A stretch of 64,000 nt of DNA from Syngnathus acus (lineage: Eukaryota; Chordata; Actinopteri; Syngnathiformes; Syngnathidae), in assembly GCF_901709675.1 (NCBI RefSeq), contig NC_051089.1:4562476-4626475 (forward strand). Reading direction: 5' to 3'. Under the pieces are notes generated by a model. The model was not told the DNA's origin, searched no databases, and was given only the letters and a program-made list of their open reading frames with translations. Below, piece after piece: positions 58,901-64,000 of this stretch. Numbering within the stretch: position 1 is the stretch's first letter; every line of letters starts with the position of its first letter. Made by a program: the position numbers and the translations under genes.

Positions 58901-61900
58901 TACACTAAAAATATTAGAAAGATCATTTCAATATTTTTGATTTTATGCAGGCGTTTCTGCTTCATATGTGCTCCTAAAGAAAAAATATTAATGTCACCTA
59001 ATATTCAAAAACTATGAACAAAAACTATATTCTGAAAATATTACAATGATCGCCCCAATTTTTTGGATTTTGTAGATGTTCCCAAGCAGTGCCTTGGTAT
59101 CGGATGGAACATCTTGCAGTAATAACAGCTGAAGTTGTCCAACAACAAACTAGTTGGCACAGCAAAAGCAAGAAAGTCGTCGCAGTGCACCTTGTTCACC
59201 TCTGGATTTACTTCAACACGACCTTATCAAAGTGTACATCTGTTTACCAATTCTTGTAGGAGACATGAGGGAGATGGCAGGCTCCACTTTTTCTCCCCCT
59301 CTATATTACTTGAGGCATGTCAGCAGAGAAGAAACATAGCGGGAGCATATATAAATTGAACATGTGTATACTGCTCGCTGAATGATTTATTTGCACTGGC
59401 TGCTTTGAAGGAGAGAGAGCGAGAGAGAGCGAGAGCACAGTGTCCCCTCACAAATGAAACAACAACAACAGTCCAAGTGGCTTTTCATGGAGACTTTAGA
59501 TGCACCACTGCTTCGATTGCACTTTTCCATCCCTCCTCTGCTGGGACGTAACACATAGCACCATCATGACAACAGTGTGTGTCAATACAAGCCCTCCCTT
59601 CAAAATTAATAAATAAATATACATACATACACACAAACACACACACTGCACAAAGTACTCAAATAAGAAAGGAAATTAAGTCCTTGAAGGGCAGTCACGA
59701 AATAAAAAATGAACTCCTATTAAAGTAGTCGAACATCCAAAAAGAATGTAACCTTGAGACAAAGAATTCTTGTGTGTTTTTCAACAAATCTCATTTAGCC
59801 CATCATCCAGGGTGACCTCTACATGCAACATCTCTGCCAATCCATTAGGTCAAAATCACTTGGACCCACTCTGCTGAATCAAAATTGAATTTTCTCCCCT
59901 CTCATACTCTTTATATCAGCAACAATGCCTCGCCATTATCCCCACAAGGTCATCTGGGTCATGTAGGCCTTGCAATGATTCACTACACACTATGAGCAGA
60001 TTGAAATATTGACAAAAAGATAAACACTACGTATTACTAGGACTCATGTTTGTGGCATATACTAGTCTCATGTTTTCCATTTTCATTCCATTGGATATTT
60101 GGCTGAATAAACGCTTTAGCAGAAAAATAAATCTTACAGGATATTTGGGAAAAAGTTAACAACGCAGCACATTTGTGGCCTTGATAGACACAATTTTTGT
60201 GCAACATGTAGTTTAAATTGGCATTTTAGCAAGATGGATGGGGACAAAAACAGACTTAGTCAAGTCATGTTTAATCTGTCATTGAATATTAGCATAATAA
60301 GTGTTAGCATGTTAGCAATCAACATAAAGTACGGATTCCGCCATTTTCATTTGGCCCGTGCAAGTTGCTAGCAAGCTACTCATACTGTCTCACATAAGAC
60401 TGGAGTGGTTCCACGGAACGACGAGATATTAACAAAATAGGTCTAAACGAGTCATAAGAATCTTTCAATATATAGTGTTGTCATGTTATAGATTTGAGCT
60501 ATTTACTTGATCCAAAATGGCGCTTCATGGTCGGAGAAATCTGCTCAGCACAAATGAAGCAGCTGTGTTGTGTTAGTGCGTAGGCTGATGTGCAGAACAA
60601 TGAAGTGGATGCGATGTGGTATCGACTGAATAATGAGCTTCACAGAACAACTCCCTGCCTCCTTCTTTCTCACAAAGACCCCCGCTGCCCCCTCCTACTT
60701 TTTCCTTTGATGCAGCTGATACATGCATAAGCAACACTTTCACAGGGTGCCAAGTAGAACAGCGACAAGAAGCTGATTACTTTACACACCATTCCCACCC
60801 CACCAGCACACAAATTACAAATACAGTAGAGGCTCGTTAGAAAAGCTTGCAAGATGTGACCCTACTTTCTTTTTCGCTCTTATCTTTCTATCCACGTTGA
60901 TCATTCGAATGTTTTAAAGACGTTAACCTTTCCGCTGCGGTGGATAGAAGAGACGAAATAGAAAGGGCGCTCTTTTTCTTTCTAATGGCTGCCAAAACCA
61001 CACGGGGGGTTATGATTCACGTCGAGCAGAGCAAGATGTTGCAGAACTACCGCAGCCTTGACTAGGAGTCCCAGCGCTATAATTAGATTGTTCGCTTCTC
61101 AACAAAAGGTGAATCAATGTCTTGAACATTTTTCTTGGACTCGGTCAAAATGAGTGCCGTAAATAGGCCACTTGTGTTATTGTTCTGGAACACTTGCATT
61201 GTGTGTGGTGTTTATCTGTACTTGCGGCGAGCTCATCTAAGGGCATAGCTCAAGCCTGGGCGGAGCAAAATTTAGCCTTGTTTCAATCAAGACAACGGTA
61301 AATTGCTAGCAACCTGCTAGCTTTTAGCATTGGCAAATGCTAGCATTCAAAATTGGGTGTGTTGTGAAATTCAATCTTCTGAGCGTGAGTATTCCGACAG
61401 GTAGAACATGGTCCCCTTTTTTAAATTTACAAATGATGCCTTACAGCTTCCATGCTCTTCCCTGACAGTGCGGCCAGAGTGCCCTCCAGCACCCCCAGTG
61501 GTCGGCCCTCTGCATAACCAAATGGCACAGGCCAATAATGCTCAATTTTCGAACAACTACGGAGTGTTGCTGAATCCATTTCGAACAGGTTTGTAGTTGC
61601 CTGTAGATGCCACAAGATGGTGGTAAAGGAACACAGTTTCTGTGAAACTACGCAACTCAGCTAAGCAGAACACTTTGTATGCTGACACGTAGCATAGCAT
61701 GTGTCAGTACCTTCATATCTCAAGACATACTGAAAACCCAAAACTTAATGAGATAATCCAAAATGTAGACATACTGCTGGTTTAAAAGACCCCCTTAATA
61801 AAACACACAACCCCCAACACCCGACTCACAGACGCAAAGCAATCCATCATTGTACCATTTAACACTATTTATTGTTTATTTAACATCGATTTCCCTCTGG

Positions 61901-64000
61901 TGTTTTTGAATAATACTTTATACATCCATTAAGAATACTATAAATGCAGCAAATGAGATATTGATACAGAGCGGCTGAATAATTTATATAGACACAATTC
62001 AGCTTGTTCGCACACATAGATGTCTCGATATTAACACAACGTTAGATGTGAGCACAGCAATGGCCGGGGTTAGTGGCAAGCAGTAAACGCAACGGCCATT
62101 TTAATCAATCATGCCGTTTTTAATGCGTTTTTTTTTTGTCCGTGTTACAGAGACTTCACCCTTTACACAAGAATTATCACATGCTTTACTAAGCACCCAG
62201 TTTTTGCAAAAGACTATAATCATTTATTTCTGCCTTGGCAATGGTGGGAAAGAACGAAGTAATAAAAATATAGTACTATTTTTCCCGTGCTATTCTAGCC
62301 AAATGCCTGGTAGATGTCATAGCGAGATTATTATAATGATAATTTAGCATTTTTATACACTGTACTTACATTAAAAAATCTATGGGTAGAAAAAAAATCA
62401 TTTCTTATGTATCTTTGGAGCACTATTCTTCTATTTCTACGTTTTAAATATTTCTGCTCAAGTACACATTGTGGGTACTTTTACCATCTCTCCTAAGAAT
62501 CAATGAATCACCACCGGCAGGGGGTGCATATTTCACTCTCCCTAAGCAGCCTAGAGAAACCTTAATGATTTGCTTTCTCTAGCTGGCATCATTTTAATTA
62601 TGGATTTTCCCTTACACGCAATCGATCTGGCCAGAGAGTTGTGGCAATACCAAGCTGTCCGTTCATTATTAGATATGTGTTAAAATTGGATGATTAATTT
62701 CCTGGAAAGAATCCGTTTCGCTAAGGTATCTATTTTTTTATTGCAGATTAAACGAGGAATTTTACTCTGTGTGCATTGGCAGAGAGGTGTGCTTTTTTTT
62801 TTTAATGTAGGCTTGATAAATGGAGCAATTTGCCATTGATTGTAAGAGTTCTCGAAAGATTTTTTGGTAAAAGATGGTCTTTGTAAAAGAGAGTTAAAAA
62901 TGAGGTTTAACAATGCAGTGCTGTATGTCATCGTTCTTCGCGTCTGGTGTCGTTGCTTTACGACGTGTGTTTAAAAGCATATAAATTGTTTAACGCCTCA
63001 TCTCCTGGTACGTGTGCATACAGTGCTTAACACATTTAGTAGAACGCCTGTCATATCAAAAGAAGATCCACTGCTATCGTGTGGACACTTTCAATTTCAG
63101 GGAGGCTCAACGATTTACCATTTCGAGCAGGAATGAGCAATTTTAAACCGACTCCACTCTTCAGATTTTTTTTCCCACCTCTTATCCACAAGACCACAGT
63201 CAACATATCACGCATGACCTCGCAAGACCTCAGTTAACCGATGATTAAATTTGTTTTTGTTTTTTTTCTTGACCTTTTTGGCAAGTCTTTAATTATAATG
63301 AAAAAACATAGGGAAAGCGGCTACAACACGAGAATAATAAGGCACCAGCAAGAGCAACTGATACCCACTCAGTGTTTCCTTCCCATTATGAAACAGTCAA
63401 AAAAGGAATTAATCCGTCAACTGCGCTGAAATGTAGACCAATTTAAAAACGGCTTAATTCTCCAAATCGTTAACTGACCATTTCGAAGCCTATTAACACG
63501 TGGGAGGGGTTTTAACGGATAGACAGGATCATCCTCCAATCACTAGAGTGCAATTCCTCTCATACCAGAACTAATTCAATAAATATCAAATTTGAGCTTT
63601 AATATGAAAATATAAACCGAATTACAATCAAATGTCAGTCATTGCATGTTGTCCCGGCCATTGGTTGGTGATATAATTAGCATTTTGGTCATGTGATTAT
63701 TTCTCCACGCAAGCAATTTTTTTAAATCACTTTGCTAGTGCTGAACAGGCTTTTATTCAATCAACTAAACCGTCAAAACAAGACAGAATTGATCACTGTG
63801 TCTTTGCAACAGTAAGTTGTCATTGCCGCAACGGGCCATCTTGTGAGCAAACTAGAACTATGAATGTCTTAAAATGAAAGAGACGCGACTACTAGTGTTA
63901 TTGATTCATCACAATATAGCCTGTGTATAAATGATAGACTTCTACAAATCATCTGAAATCTGATTGACTCGACCCCCCCCTGAAAAAAACCCCAGCAAAG

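Larger units (their letters stand above)
52791..64000. other. upstream intergenic region, part 4
   Basis: No exon recognised. It contains a tRNA-like/SINE-like stretch (53265-53400), a TTTA microsatellite (55855-55937), a candidate element at 55270-55560, a small LINE-tail-like scrap (58431-58475: aattttctatcctgcttatc), a gagagagc stretch (59410-59436) and scattered gctagc/gttagc words (53520-53640, 60300-60320, 61300-61350). Confidence 0.7.

Noticed and set aside
1-64000. CRISPR arrays, prokaryotic operons, phage or viral genes
   Set aside because: No regularly spaced direct repeats, no ribosome-binding-site-led gene strings and no viral or phage proteins were seen. Splice sites, introns and repeats are vertebrate in character.
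31601-64000. A second multi-exon gene upstream of tox3
   Set aside because: I looked for conserved domain words with flanking splice sites on both strands and found none. Short frames here are uniformly low in similarity to anything recognisable.

Overview
The window looks like a piece of a ray-finned fish (teleost) chromosome. The only protein-coding gene I can support is on the minus strand: tox3, a TOX-family high-mobility-group (HMG-box) transcription regulator. All seven coding exons are present, with the initiator ATG at 31215-31213 and the TGA stop at 763-761. Every coding junction is GT..AG and phase 0. Joined, the exons give a 590-residue protein with an acidic/proline-rich N-terminal region, a lysine-rich nuclear localisation stretch, an HMG box, a long Gln/His/Met-rich tail and the TOX3-type C-terminus ending QVLSQVSIF.

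Layout, left to right. 1-760: 3' flank of tox3, with one unidentified plus-strand reading frame. 761-2434: compact cluster of exons 7, 6, 5 and 4, separated by introns of only 86, 140 and 95 bp. 2435-7848: intron 3. 7849-8100: exon 3. 8101-13844: intron 2, which carries a decayed LINE reverse-transcriptase fragment. 13845-13910: the 66-bp exon 2. 13911-31113: intron 1 (17.2 kb). 31114-31215: exon 1 coding part. About 31216-31590: CpG-rich putative 5' UTR/promoter. 31600-64000: about 32 kb with no recognisable exon, consistent with the gene-poor flanks of TOX3 in other vertebrates. It contains dispersed repeats and several blocks that look like candidate conserved non-coding elements.

The teleost assignment rests on three things: the divergence of the predicted protein from mammalian TOX3 as I recall it, the mixture of long introns with very short ones, and the repeats. 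The repeats are a hAT-like non-autonomous element with perfect 8-bp target-site duplications (33416-33755) and a decayed second copy (35346-35600), a short inverted-terminal-repeat element (7034-7195), RTE-like and L2-like LINE scraps, and abundant GTTAGC/GCTAAC words. I cannot name the species.

Nothing prokaryotic is present: no operon, CRISPR array, insertion sequence or phage. Apart from tox3, the long open frames (150-200 codons) are either antisense shadows of the CAG/CAA tract or about the length expected by chance in 64 kb. The points most worth following are the unexplained reading frames at 277-462 and 17736-18200, the repeated donor-like modules at 27.9-28.4 kb, the hAT pair, and the candidate enhancers.
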